A program made the translations under genes and the position numbers. From Morinoia aosen (Eukaryota > Arthropoda > Malacostraca > Amphipoda > Talitridae), in the NCBI GenBank assembly GCA_030386875.1, contig CM059557.1:61892514-61956513 (forward strand): a stretch of 64,000 nt of DNA, written 5' to 3'. Position 1 is the stretch's first letter. Each line of letters opens with the position of its first letter. The notes below the pieces were generated by a model, which made no database searches, was not told the origin of the DNA, and saw only the letters and a list, made by a program, of their open reading frames with translations. Below are positions 13,487 through 23,378 of the stretch, piece after piece.

Positions 13487-14040
13487 GGTAAATCTGAAGG
13501 ATATGTCAGTTATCGATTTTGTAAATTTCGACGCCCAAGCATAGTTAATTAGATCGAAATAAACAAGTTTTCTTCTATGCACTTTCCGTCTCAAATGAGT
13601 ACTTTATTAGTTATAGCGGTAAATGACTTACCGCACCTCCAGTGTTTGAAGCGGCAAGTAATTCAAGGAGCATGTCGGACAGCAACACTGCAATGCGCAC
13701 TCTCTTCCAGCGCGATCGTCATCAAAGACGAAACCAAACCTACCGCTATACCTCATTAAATACTCATTTGACGAAAAAAGTGTATAGAAGAAAAGTTGTT
13801 TATTTCGATGTTATTACCATGATTCAAGCAACAAAAATTCGAAAATCAATGAGTAGCTGTTTATTCGAGCGCATTCGTCATCAAAGACGAAACTAAACTT
13901 GCCGCTATAAATCGTAATATACTAATTTGAGACGGAAAATGCATAGAAGAAAACTTGTTTATTTTGAGGCACCAAACAAGGCACTTGTTCAGGCACCAAA
14001 AAGTGGAAAATCGATAACTGACATATCCTTCAGATTTACC
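13487..14040. mobile_element. MITE with 8-bp target duplication
   Basis: A 554-bp insertion in the 3' region of Penelope A. The ends are perfect inverted repeats for at least 30 bp, starting GGTAAATCTGAAGGATATGT at the left and at the right end read on the minus strand. AAAAATAA flanks both sides (13479-13486 and 14041-14048), an 8-bp duplication as hAT-type elements make. Penelope B (near 32855) lacks the insert and serves as the empty site. Inside, a unit with catcaaagacgaaac and cttctatgca occurs twice in one orientation, and related sequence occurs inverted near the left end. There is no coding capacity. The superfamily is uncertain because the duplication is low-complexity. Confidence 0.8.
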
Positions 14041-14420
14041 AAAAATAATACAGAATAATTTTCGGCCACATTGAAAAAACGCAAAAACTAACATTTAAGT
14101 AAAATAGACTAAATATGTAGATCATAGAAGACGAAAGCCACTAGACAAAGGATATGTATTTTTATCACAGATATAGTAGCAGGACTAGAAACATTGTACA
14201 TAAACCTCGATGTTCACCACATGAGAGACAAGAGCAAAATGGTCGAGCAGCTTTGTCATACCTAGAAAGCTGAAGTTCTGCTAAACAGTTAAGGAGCAAA
14301 AAAATTATGCTTTCATTAAGGGAAGCTTTAAGTTCATGAAAGGGTAATGCTTCAATTATATGAATATGATCTTTTTTAATAAAATTATATAGAATTTTGG
14401 TTTTAGGGAATAGATCTTCA

Positions 14421-14422
14421 TA
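14421..14422. other. Target-site duplication TA, left
   Basis: TA before the left terminus at 14423 matches TA after the right terminus (29896-29897). The intact site, as in Penelope B near 32474-32486 (cctatgaag), has this TA once. Confidence 0.8.
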
Positions 14423-14456
14423 CCCAGTCCGCATTTGTCGATGGCTGTTCAAAGGG
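14423..14456 (+). repeat. Left terminal inverted repeat of the large transposon
   Basis: 34 bp pairing with 29862-29895. Mismatches fall at positions 8, 15, 17, 18 and 31 counted from the tip. The same sequence opens copy 2 at 53071. Confidence 0.9.
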
Positions 14457-14640
14457 TCGTTACAGAGCACAGAGAAGGAGAACCAGCATTCACCCAGTAA
14501 GCTCATTACTGGACTTTTCACGGAATGTCCAAGCTGTCCGGTATTGGATTGACGAAGGCAGCCCATTTCTTACCGCCGGACCAGTAACGGAAGACCATCC
14601 TGAGGCACGGGCAAAATATTATATCCCATTACCGCAAGAC
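14457..14640. repeat. Left subterminal repeat zone
   Basis: Contains degenerate ten-base motifs at 14503 (cattactgga), 14540 (ggtattggat) and 14582 (cagtaacgga). They have inverted counterparts just inside the right terminus. In CACTA elements such motifs bind an accessory transposition protein; that role is an inference here. Confidence 0.5.
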
Positions 14641-14835
14641 TGGCTTGCCTGCAGTATTCCGTCTCTAGCGCTGGGAAGCCTGCCCTGACCCGTTCACAAT
14701 TGTGGGATTCCTATCTTTTCCTAGCACTGGCTTGCCAGCAGTATTCCGTTTCTAACGCTGAGAATCCTGCCCTGACCCGTTCAGAATTGTGGGATTCCTA
14801 TCTTATCCTAGCACTGGTTTGCCTGCACTACTTGT
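14641..14835. repeat. 87-bp tandem repeat, about 2.2 units
   Basis: The motif tggcttgcctgcagtattcc recurs at 14641, 14728 (one change) and 14815 (tggtttgcctgcac), an exact 87-bp period. The same array is present in copy 2 at 53289-53483. Confidence 0.85.
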
Positions 14836-14886
14836 CCTGACGTAAGACCGAAGCTCCTTGCGTCAAGACTGAGTAGTGCAGGCAAG
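14818..14886. repeat. Hairpin at end of the 87-bp array
   Basis: tttgcctgcactact (14818-14832) pairs with agtagtgcaggcaag (14872-14886). The pairing resumes inside with gacgtaag and cttgcgtc. It is conserved in copy 2. Confidence 0.8.
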
Positions 14887-15590
14887 CCTGCATCTTGATT
14901 AGTTAACATCTACCGATATAAGTAACAATTCACTCCCATGAACAAATAAAAAAACTATAAGATATTCAGGATAAGGAATCTGATTTAAAAAATGCACATA
15001 TATTTAAAGAAATCAACGCATAAAGTTCTTTTAATGGAGCGACAGTAAAGATCGCGTTCAAGCATAAAATAATGATAATAATAAACCAGAATCAGGCACA
15101 CGCACAGACTCACCCAAAACCAAGATCCCACCAGGCGCGCGAAGTGGCTTAACAATAAGGCATATAGCTACTGCACTGGAGCAAATTACCTCAATTGGAC
15201 GAAATTTATTTGCGAAAATGGCTAAATTACATGATACATTGATTAGATGATACATTATGAACAGTAATAACAGGGTGTCTACTATGATTCCATAATTAAA
15301 TTCTACTACTTTTTACAACGTTCCAGAGCAAAAAATTACAACCTAAATCCTTCATATAAATAGTTATTGCTTTACAAGTTCCCAGATATATCAGCCTACA
15401 GCTAATGTCTAGTTCGAGTCAATATATAACGCCATAGCAACGGTGAAGCAGCATGTCAGAAAGAAGAAAGAAACAAAGAGAAATACTTTATACTACATAA
15501 CACATAACATAAGATAGTCTATTAACCACCATGAAAAAAGTGCCTTTGGTACCATTAATCGAGATCAATTGCTGTCGTACACATCTAAAT
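14887..15590. other. Left-end noncoding part of the transposon
   Basis: No gene seen. Open frames here are short and featureless. The sequence is nearly unchanged in copy 2. Confidence 0.5.
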
Positions 15591-15977
15591 AAGATTAGAT
15601 TATTAATTAGTTTAAGCTTCCCTATCCGATACAACGACGATTTAAAGAGAGGAATAATGAAGGGATCATCTAGTATAGGCCCGTGCACGGGGAATCTATG
15701 AGCAAGGTGTGTTTTTCCATCATAGGACACCAAGTGCATAGAAACAGTAAGTCAAGAAAGAAGTTCGAACAAGAAAAAGTTCGAGAAGAAAGTAGGAGGT
15801 GACGAAGAAAGTAGGAGGTACTGAAGAAAAGGATAGCAGTGAACCGGAAAAGCTGGTCCTCAACTAAACAAAACTCTATTCTATTTCAACAAAAAGAAGG
15901 CCTACCTAACCACATCGGGACAATCCCTCTGGACGTGTAAATGCCCATAGAAACAATAGTTATATCCCCCTGAGGGG
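15591..15977 (-). mobile_element. SINE-like element, copy a
   Basis: A 387-bp unit flanked by TCTAAAT on both sides (15584-15590 and 15978-15984). Read on the minus strand it begins CCCCTCAGGGGGATATAACT and ends in an ATT/TAA-rich tail. Related copies lie at 17701-18075 (full length), about 16138-16460 and about 19441-19690. Length, variable target duplication and simple-repeat tail fit a SINE. I could not identify convincing pol III A and B boxes. Confidence 0.65.
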
Positions 15978-16137
15978 TCTAAATCCGACTATTTCCATGA
16001 AATACATATCAACAGAGGGCCACTTTGAACAAAAACAAGTTAAATAAACTTCCACTTTCTATAAGCGTGCAAACAAATCATAGAACAGAAAACATAATCA
16101 GATTTCAATAGTTTTTGAGTTAGTTACATACGTTAGT

Positions 16138-16460
16138 TTAAGCCTCCCTAACCACAACAAAGGTGTTCTAAGAGAGGGAATAATGAAGGAGACCATCCAG
16201 TATGGCCACGTACAGGGGATTCTACGCACGAGGGGTGCCCCGCACATTACATCCTTGAATGGAAATTAGAAGAAGAAAGTCACAAGAACTGAAGAAAAGA
16301 CAGCAAGCAGTAAACCCATAACGAAAGTCCGGAGCAAAACAGAAAGCTCAATCTATTTCAATTAAATGGCATGCCAAATAAAAACTCAAATGAACAAACA
16401 CTTAACTAAATAAAACAGTGTCAAGTCTTATTGAAATGCTGTTCGTATCATCATGAGGGG
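16138..16460 (-). repeat. SINE-like element, diverged copy b
   Basis: Shares tttaagcctccctaaccac, gaataatgaaggagaccatc and gtgccccgcac with copies a and c, and appears to end at catgagggg near 16458. The middle part differs. Target duplication was not found. Confidence 0.5.
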
Positions 16461-16657
16461 CTTATTAAAAAACGAATCAAGAATACAGAATAATAAGATG
16501 GATGCGTTTCCTTGAGTAAAAATAATGCACAAAGCTACTGAGAAGCTACTCTTGTTCAAATAATATCCGCTCACTTTCTGTAAAGCAAAGTAATGAATTC
16601 TAATCACTGACTTCTCTCATTTTTATGAAAGAAAAAAATGTTCTACGAAATCAACTT

Positions 16658-16872
16658 TTAAAGCGAGAACGATGTCTCGAGGGCTCCCCCGAGGACGGAG
16701 CACTGTTCTTCTCGATTGGGGCACTCATGTTCCACCACAAATACTTGCTCAGAGGGCGCACCAACAAACGTACTGGCTGAGCATCCCGCCGCACAATACT
16801 CTTGCTCCACCACAAATGCTTGCTCACAGGGCGCACCAACCGACGTACCAGCTGAGCATCCCACTGCACTAT
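16658..16872 (-). repeat. Duplicated Cys-rich repeat in the last exon
   Basis: Within exon 7 of the DUF4806-like gene a 72-75-bp unit occurs twice. It is translated as GCSAGTSVGAPCEQAFVVEQ and then GCSASTFVGAPSEQVFVVEH. The acceptor attgtattgtttcag precedes it, the incoming phase fits, and the frame ends at a TAA. Other frames across the same repeat are also open on both strands, but I take those as shadows. Confidence 0.65.
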
Positions 16873-19405
16873 CTGAAACAATACAATTTCGCTTAGAAAA
16901 AATCATCGTAACAGTAATGATTTTGACAACTTCCATTTACCGGGGTAGGAATATTGAACGTTCCGGATTTGCAACACTTTATAAGAAAGTAAGGGCTGGA
17001 GCTATGAGTTAGGTAAAAGTTGAACAGCATCTCAACAAGCTAATTATGTTTTCGAAGATTTTTTTCATAACTGTTTACATTTTCCCATTTACTGCTCTTT
17101 CGTTTTTCTAGCAGTTTTTACTCCCAACTTTCTAGTTTTTTCCAATCTCAATATTGCAATGTAGCAGGTGAACGACACAAATTTCGTGCATAGATTCCCA
17201 CATCCCAAAGAACGTGCTATCGTTTTCCCTCTCACAGAATCACTCGCAAACACCTTAAATATATAGAATTACATTGTTTTAACTTAGTCTGACGAGACAA
17301 ACAATCGAAGTACAGCTTTTAATTGAATATTTGTGCCTCAGAATGCAGTACAAAAATACACGTTTTGCGCCTAAACATCTGCAACATGGCAGATTGGGCT
17401 ACCACTATTCGTCATTTTCTGTTTCGACACCGAATGATATTGAACATATCTCAAAATTCATCTGTTCTAACAGCTTCCCTATACACATGTCATACGTACA
17501 GCAATACCTCAAAAAAATACATACGCTGACAAGGTCATTTAGAAATTCCTCGTAATTTCTATGTTCAAATGCTGAAATTTTATAACAGTAAGAACATCTA
17601 CCATACCTCGAAATTGAATCAATTCATTTTAATATGCTCTGGTATTTGCTCCTTTTGCACGGCTGGGCATAGTCTCCCGTGATCTACCGTGCACCGGAAA
17701 TTATTATTATATTAGTGGTTTAAGACTCCGTTTTCAGTAACAAAGACGATATCACAGAGGAATAATGAAGGAGACCATCTAGTATGGACACGTACAAGGG
17801 GATTCTATGCACGAGGTGTGCCCCGCACAGGATACCAAGCGCATAGTAACAGCAAGTTACGAAGGAAGTTCAAACAAGAAAAAAAGTTCAAGAAAAAAGT
17901 AGACGGTGCTCAATAAAAGGATAGCAGTGAACCGAAAAAAGTTGGCCCTTAACTAAACAAAAGACACAATATTTCAACAAAAAGAAGGCCTACCTAACCA
18001 GTGATTCGGGCACTGACATTATCCCCCTGGGAGCGTCACTTCCCATAGATACAATAGTTGTATCCCCCTGAGGGGCCGTGCACCGGAAAAAATTTAATAT
18101 AGCAGGTGTTGTTTCCTGAATTGAGGCTGAAATCACTTGTTTCAGGTGTTCAACAGTGTTGATTTTTACCTGGCACACTTGAGGCAAGATATGTCTTCAT
18201 GTAAACTACACTCAACTACAACCGTAGCCTCGAGCTCACCATTATTTTCGTAAATTTACTTCTCATTTAAATCAAACCTATGCAGTTTTATTTAAATTCA
18301 TTCATAATTATTGTAATTTAAATAACTTAGTAAATATAAGGTGATTTAATGTATATTCTCAGCATCTTTGTACATCATCAAATAAAATTCTGCATTTTTC
18401 ATACTTATAAATATTGCAATGTATAACTTCACTGAGTCAAACCTTAATTCAATCAAACGCCCAATTCGGTTATGAAATTCAAATTGATAGAGAAAAATCT
18501 TGAATACTCTACACATTCTAATTTTATCTCTAAATCCAGATGGATTACAAATGGTTTCTAAATTCAAAAAGAAGGTACTTACTACGTTTACGCTTGCGAG
18601 TACTTCCGGACCAGTCCACAGCCTGCCTCAGGAGCAACGCAGTTCGTTTCTCTATGTCGGTGAGGGACACGTCTCTAAATCTTGTCCACCGTAGAGCGCC
18701 TGGAAAAAACGAACACATAATAGCTAGTGGCTAAAACACATTGGTCACGTATGTTCCCTCTCCATTAATTATAGGAAACAAGTACAGAAAGATCGTACGA
18801 AGCTTTCACTGATAGCTAATTTACAATTAATATGTAACTAATTTTCAACACGCTTATATTATGACATGCTTGAAACATTAAAAACTTACAAACAAGCAGG
18901 TTGGAAGAATATAACAGTGCAACATTTTCACGACAAAAATCATTCCGCTCCTATATAGAAGTAGCTACAGTGAATTCAATTCACCATGAAATATAACTTA
19001 CTTAAGAGAAGCTGATATGCCTTATGAGAAGAAAATTTATTCTTCGTAGGCTGCCGATTGAGACCAAGCCCAGTGAATGAATACGTCTGGGCCAGTGTTC
19101 TCGTCATCATTCGCTGCAGCATTCGACGCAAAGTATCTTGAAGACTCGGGGTTTCCAATGCTGCCAAGCTCATGACCTGACGAAAACAATGATAACTTTC
19201 TAGTTCCCCTAAATTACTTTATAATAATTGTTAGTTAAAAATAAAACGTAAACGTGCATCGGGGGTTTACTCGTTATGTAAATCTAGGACAAGTAAAGGT
19301 AGTGAACCTGAGCATTAGCTAGCTGCATAAACATAATTGGTTCCGTACGTTTATTCACATATTTGTATTACTGTAGTACATATATATACATATATACATA
19401 TATAC

Positions 19406-19440
<35 letters not shown>

Positions 19441-22400
19441 ATAGTTTTGGCTTCCCCTAGCCACTACAAGGCGTTCCCAAGATCAGAAAAGGAAGGAACA
19501 AAAGGAAATGTGTAATCTACGCACAGGACACTTATATTAGCGCATAGGAACAGCACATTAAGAAAAAGGAGGAAGAATAAAGTATAGAAATTAAAGGAAA
19601 TAAAGTGGCCAAGAAATAGAAGAGGTAAGTGCTGTCTAAGTTGAAGTAACCTAATACCTGTTTATTCCCATAGAACAGTATGGACAAACCTAACCTTGTT
19701 GCTCTTCTCTATGCTCACTGATGGGTTATATATTTGTGTCGTGTTACTCGTGTATAATCCTCAAGGATACGCAAGAAGAAATAAGCACTCGCGTTAATGG
19801 TTGGAGGTCTCTGCTTAACTAGAAGTAACATTCATCTTCACTCTGCAACCGCATTATAATAAGTTACTGTCAAAAATTACTAGGCCTAGGAAGATCTAGA
19901 GCGTTATATACACGCAAGTCGATACCGTGTACAAGCAAGTCGTACAAGCTCGTAGTACAGTATCTTCAAATAACGCTGAATTTCTCTATCTAGGGTAAAG
20001 CACAAACAGTTATAAGTAGGTACTTCTCTTGCAGCATAAAAATGCTGTATTCCAGAAAAAGACTCAGGTATTTAAGAGGAAATAATGATGAAAGAAATGC
20101 TAAATCGCCACACTCGCATTGGCACAGATAGGTAAGTGATAAATGAGTCTATATAAAACACTTGGCAGCTCATCATATAATCAAGTCATTAAGGTATACG
20201 CCATGGAAGCTGCGCCAATAACCGTATGGACTTGAATGTATATTGACCTTGTTACATTGAAATGAGCGAGACTTCGAACTTGGTACCTCCGTTGAGGGTT
20301 TACCGAAACATTTCGGTAGCAAGTTAAGTAGAATCTACACAATTAGCAGGTAGAAACGATAGCAGTCTGAACTTTTAAGCTCTAAGCAATAGTGACTTAC
20401 AAAATGGTTCGATGAAATGAGTGCAGACAACTCATCATCATTGTTGGCAGGGGGACCAGCAATAAGATCTTCCTTGGAAAGCTTTGCGGCCAAACCCCTC
20501 AAATCCTCAAGTGCTAGGTCCAGCTTCTCTTCTATCATGTCCATCTTCACTTGCATATTTGCTGCAACTTTGCTGACCTTCGCTGAAAGTGCAGCTGTCA
20601 AGTCCTGGCAGCAACAGCGCGCTTGAGGTGCGTCTGAACTACTGGAGGCATCCACAGTAGATCTGATCGTTAAGGCTGACATTAGCTAATTGTACAATAG
20701 CATTGCTACTGCTTAATGAAAGGTCTTCAATTGATGAGTTGTAAGTATATTACATACCTACATAGTTATGCTAACTTTCTCATACTGTGCTATATCACAA
20801 ACTAAAAAAATTAACTGATTATTTTATGTGATACACAATATGGACCACGTAATCAATATCGACTGAATAAATGACGTGGTCCACAACCGGCAAGCCAGGT
20901 TTAGTTTAATGATCGTGTTCCAAGAAATTGTTTCAATTAACTGGCAAAAAGATTGCCAAGTGGATTTCTTTCTTGCAATGATAATTTTAACAATTTGCCA
21001 GAAAATTTAGTTTCACAAAAGCAACTACGTCTGTGCTTTGGGGCAAAATGGGGTTCCACAGTATAGGTCAACGTCATGAACACAATGCTAAGTTATAGCT
21101 TGACATATAGAGAAATTATTAAAAGAAAGCTACAAGTTGAGGGTCGAACTGGAGTAAGTTTATGGGTTAGGGCTTCAACTCATTTTTGAAAATTAATTTA
21201 ATGAATTTCATTTCTGTCAAGAGAGACGCGAGCCTTATAAAGAGTTAAATATTACCTCATCAAATGTTGGTATTCGAAACCCACCCACCCCAACACCCCT
21301 TCGACGTGATTTGGAGGGAGTAAAAACAGGTATGGCGGATTGGATCGAGGTAGAATCAGAGAACATGTCAAGGAGTCGTTGAAATACCTGTCTTTGAAAA
21401 AAATCTTCATTTTAAAAACCCTGGTCACAGCAGAAGTGCTGAGTACTTTACTACTCCATACTTCAGAATGATGAACTTGGACTCTTCGGCAGAGAAGATT
21501 CTTTACTGAAAGTTAAACTTGGTTTGAAACTCAAGCTGAACTAGGAGTTAACTTTATTATTAGGTGAACATTTTGTTCAGCTTCATGTAAGATTCACCCT
21601 TTGCTGCTAAAGAATCCAAGTTCATCATCTGCTAGGATGGATAAGACAAGTAGGAACACGGCAGCCGTGAAGAAAGGTTTTGAAACCAAGTTCCACCCGA
21701 AAAATTCTCAAAAGGTTTCAACCACTATTGCAGTGCAATAGCCATCAACCAGTTCCAGGATTATGCCGCAGTTCAACCCTCTGCTCAATCTCAGGATGAT
21801 TAAACTGGTGGAAATTGCCAGCACCTGATGAGATAGGTAATAATTTACCCTCTATGTAGTCCAGCTATTCCTCATCAAGAATAGACTACTATTGAATATA
21901 CTTTTAATAATGTTGTACAGAATATAAAATTGTCACTATTGCTTGTTGAGCCTAAACCTAACTTTGAATCTTCATATAATACCTAGGTATGTAGCTACCA
22001 ATTAGAACAGAAATAAGATGTTCTTAGTAGTGCACACACCATGAAGCAACATTATCAGCTGAGTTCATTTCATATTTTTGAATTGCTATAGCAACAATTG
22101 TGAAAATATGTAACTATTTACATAAAATACATACATATATAGTATATTCTACATAGTGGCAGCTAAAGACACTAGTTCTGTGTACCCATGTTGCACAATA
22201 CCTGAAATGATATTGGTCACTGGTACGTACACCTTATTACCAATGACATTATTATTGCTTACATTTACCCTTTTTTATAGCACTGTGACATTAGAAATAG
22301 CTGCTAATGATGCCCAGTTGAAAAAACTGCTATTACTGGCTATTTTCTAAGAAATTTTACCTTGAAGATTGTAGGCCACCAGCATCACTCCACTCCACAG

Positions 22401-23368
22401 ATGACATACCGCTGTCCGTGTCAAAACCATCCAGCAGCCGGTAGCACTTCTTGTAGGAATCTACAAATAAGAAACATTTTAGACCCAGAGAACCTAGTAA
22501 AAATTTGCCCAACATAATAAACACAACACTTCAGCACTACACACAACACTGGAGAACTGTATATGACACTGCAGCACTGAACACCACTGCAGCATGCTCT
22601 GTAGAACTGTACACAACACTGCAGCACTGCACACAACACCGCAACACTGTAGACAATACTGCCGCACACTATGCAGCACAGCAGCACTGTACACAATACT
22701 GCAGCACTCTACAAAATATTGCAGCATTGAATGAACTAAACAATCATCCACTAGATAAAAACTTCTAAAGACAGTTTTTGCTGTTTCTCATACAAAAATG
22801 GCTGCAGATAGGCACAATAGATTAAATAAAATTTCAGCCATCATTATTATTGCTGCCTCAAATAGTTCCTTTAAATGAGAAATTATTTCATTGACTTACA
22901 GGGTCACAGTTCATCAGTGACCCTGAATCACAGGGTCAATCCCACTTTATGAGTAATTAATCACTGTATAATTGGTGAATTTTAATGGGATGTATCACTA
23001 AAATTATGCCTTGGCAATCAAAATGTTACTAACATATAAAACTTTTATCATTACCATTAACATGTGTGTATGCATGCTCTAAATATTGAAAATTCAGATG
23101 TAGAAATGAACATAATTCGACCAAAATTTATGACACGTAGCTACAAAAATTACTTACTGGCAGATGTAATGATATGGCAGCTGTAGAAAGACCAAGAATC
23201 TTCTGGTGGTTCCAACTGCTTTGCAAGGGCTACTGGATCACCATGTGAAGGCCAAGCACTTTTGTGTGAACCATTTTTTCTAGTTTTTACCCACGATGAG
23301 GGTACCACTGCTTTATCATTAGATTTTTCAAAATACACTCCTACATATTTTTTTATAGATGAAGACAT
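16658..23368 (-). CDS. DUF4806-like protein carried by the transposon, copy 1
   Basis: A multi-exon minus-strand gene I reconstruct from GT/AG sites and phases. The exons are 23368-23158, 22460-22361, 21391-21256, 20675-20401, 19176-19002, 18699-18583 and 16872-16658 (stop 16658-16660). Exon 1 starts at an ATG and has VVPSSWV, SAWPS and PPEDSWSFY; exon 2 begins NSYKKCYRLL. This is the N-terminal pattern of DUF4806-containing proteins. Exon 4 is a predicted coiled coil with many K, E and L. Exons 5-6 (TLRRMLQRMMTRTLAQTYSF, KNKFSSHKAYQLLL) match the DUF4806 region itself. The last exon holds a duplicated Cys-containing repeat. Phases agree at every junction except exon 3 to exon 4, where one extra nucleotide (a mini-exon or another site) is needed. 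The molecular function of DUF4806 is not known to me. A role in transposition or regulation is inference from its place. Confidence 0.72.
17701..18075 (-). mobile_element. SINE-like element, copy c
   Basis: A 375-bp unit in the intron between exons 6 and 7 of the DUF4806-like gene. The flanking duplication is CCGTGCACCGGAAA (17687-17700 and 18076-18089). On the minus strand it starts CCCCTCAGGGGGATACAACT, ends in a TAA-rich tail and contains a T-arm-like hairpin (cagtg-cccgaat-cactg). Confidence 0.75.
19379..19441. repeat. (TA)n/(TACA)n microsatellite
   Basis: Alternating ta and tacata units. The counterpart in copy 2 (58026-58107) is about 18 bp longer, which explains the shift in spacing between the copies. 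Confidence 0.95.
19442..19690 (-). repeat. SINE-like element, diverged copy d
   Basis: Shares ttggcttccccta, aaggaacaaaagg, ctacgcacagg and cgcataggaacagcac with the SINE-like copies. It is more diverged, and its boundaries are uncertain. It abuts the TA microsatellite. Confidence 0.45.
22527..22735. repeat. Intronic minisatellite (about 20-bp unit)
   Basis: Degenerate units of the type cagcactgtacacaacactg are repeated about ten times. The array lies in the intron between exons 1 and 2 of the DUF4806-like gene. The long Cys-rich open frames it creates on both strands are by-products of the repeat. Confidence 0.85.
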
Positions 23369-23378
23369 CTTCTCACCT
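23369..23378 (-). promoter_or_regulatory. Gene junction with dual-use splice-like site
   Basis: The transposase stop TGA and the next gene's ATG are separated by only GAAG. The junction text is CTACAGGTGAGAAGATG. It reads as a good donor (CAG followed by GTGAGA) and also as an acceptor (ctacag) just before the ATG. The two genes may therefore share a transcript, with splicing deciding which frame is translated. Both copies keep it unchanged. The functional reading is inference. Confidence 0.45.

Larger units (their letters stand above)
13335..14422 (-). mobile_element. Penelope-like element A, 3' part
   Basis: Minus-strand sequence homologous to the 3' end of Penelope copy B (about 32480-33000). 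It encodes the C-terminal tail (DHIHIIEALPFHELK, SCLSCGEHRGLCTMF), with a stop at 14165-14167, then the 3' untranslated part. Homology to copy B ends at about 13335. The part is interrupted by a 554-bp MITE (13487-14040), and its upstream half was displaced to 29896-31320 by the large transposon. The broken reading frame joins across the insertion between the residues PSY (right side) and EDLF (left side). Confidence 0.85.

Noticed and set aside
13487..14040. CRISPR-like array because of repeated blocks
   Set aside because: The repeats are few, unequal and partly inverted, inside a MITE in a eukaryotic genome.
14165..14566. A 133-residue open frame on the minus strand
   Set aside because: It is a chimera: its C-terminal part is the Penelope A tail and its first residues are transposon terminal sequence read through the junction at 14422/14423.
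17990..18187. Possible coding exon on the minus strand after exon 6
   Set aside because: Most of it is the SINE-like copy c and its duplicated target. The exon at 16872-16658 fits phase, acceptor and stop better.
18976..19173. A 65-residue gene starting at an internal ATG
   Set aside because: It is exon 5 of the DUF4806-like gene read past its donor site at 19001 into the intron.
22421..22768. Cys-rich and Thr-rich open frames, repeated at 61088-61435
   Set aside because: They are generated by the roughly 20-bp minisatellite and lie in an intron. Only the exon at 22361-22460 within the span is real.
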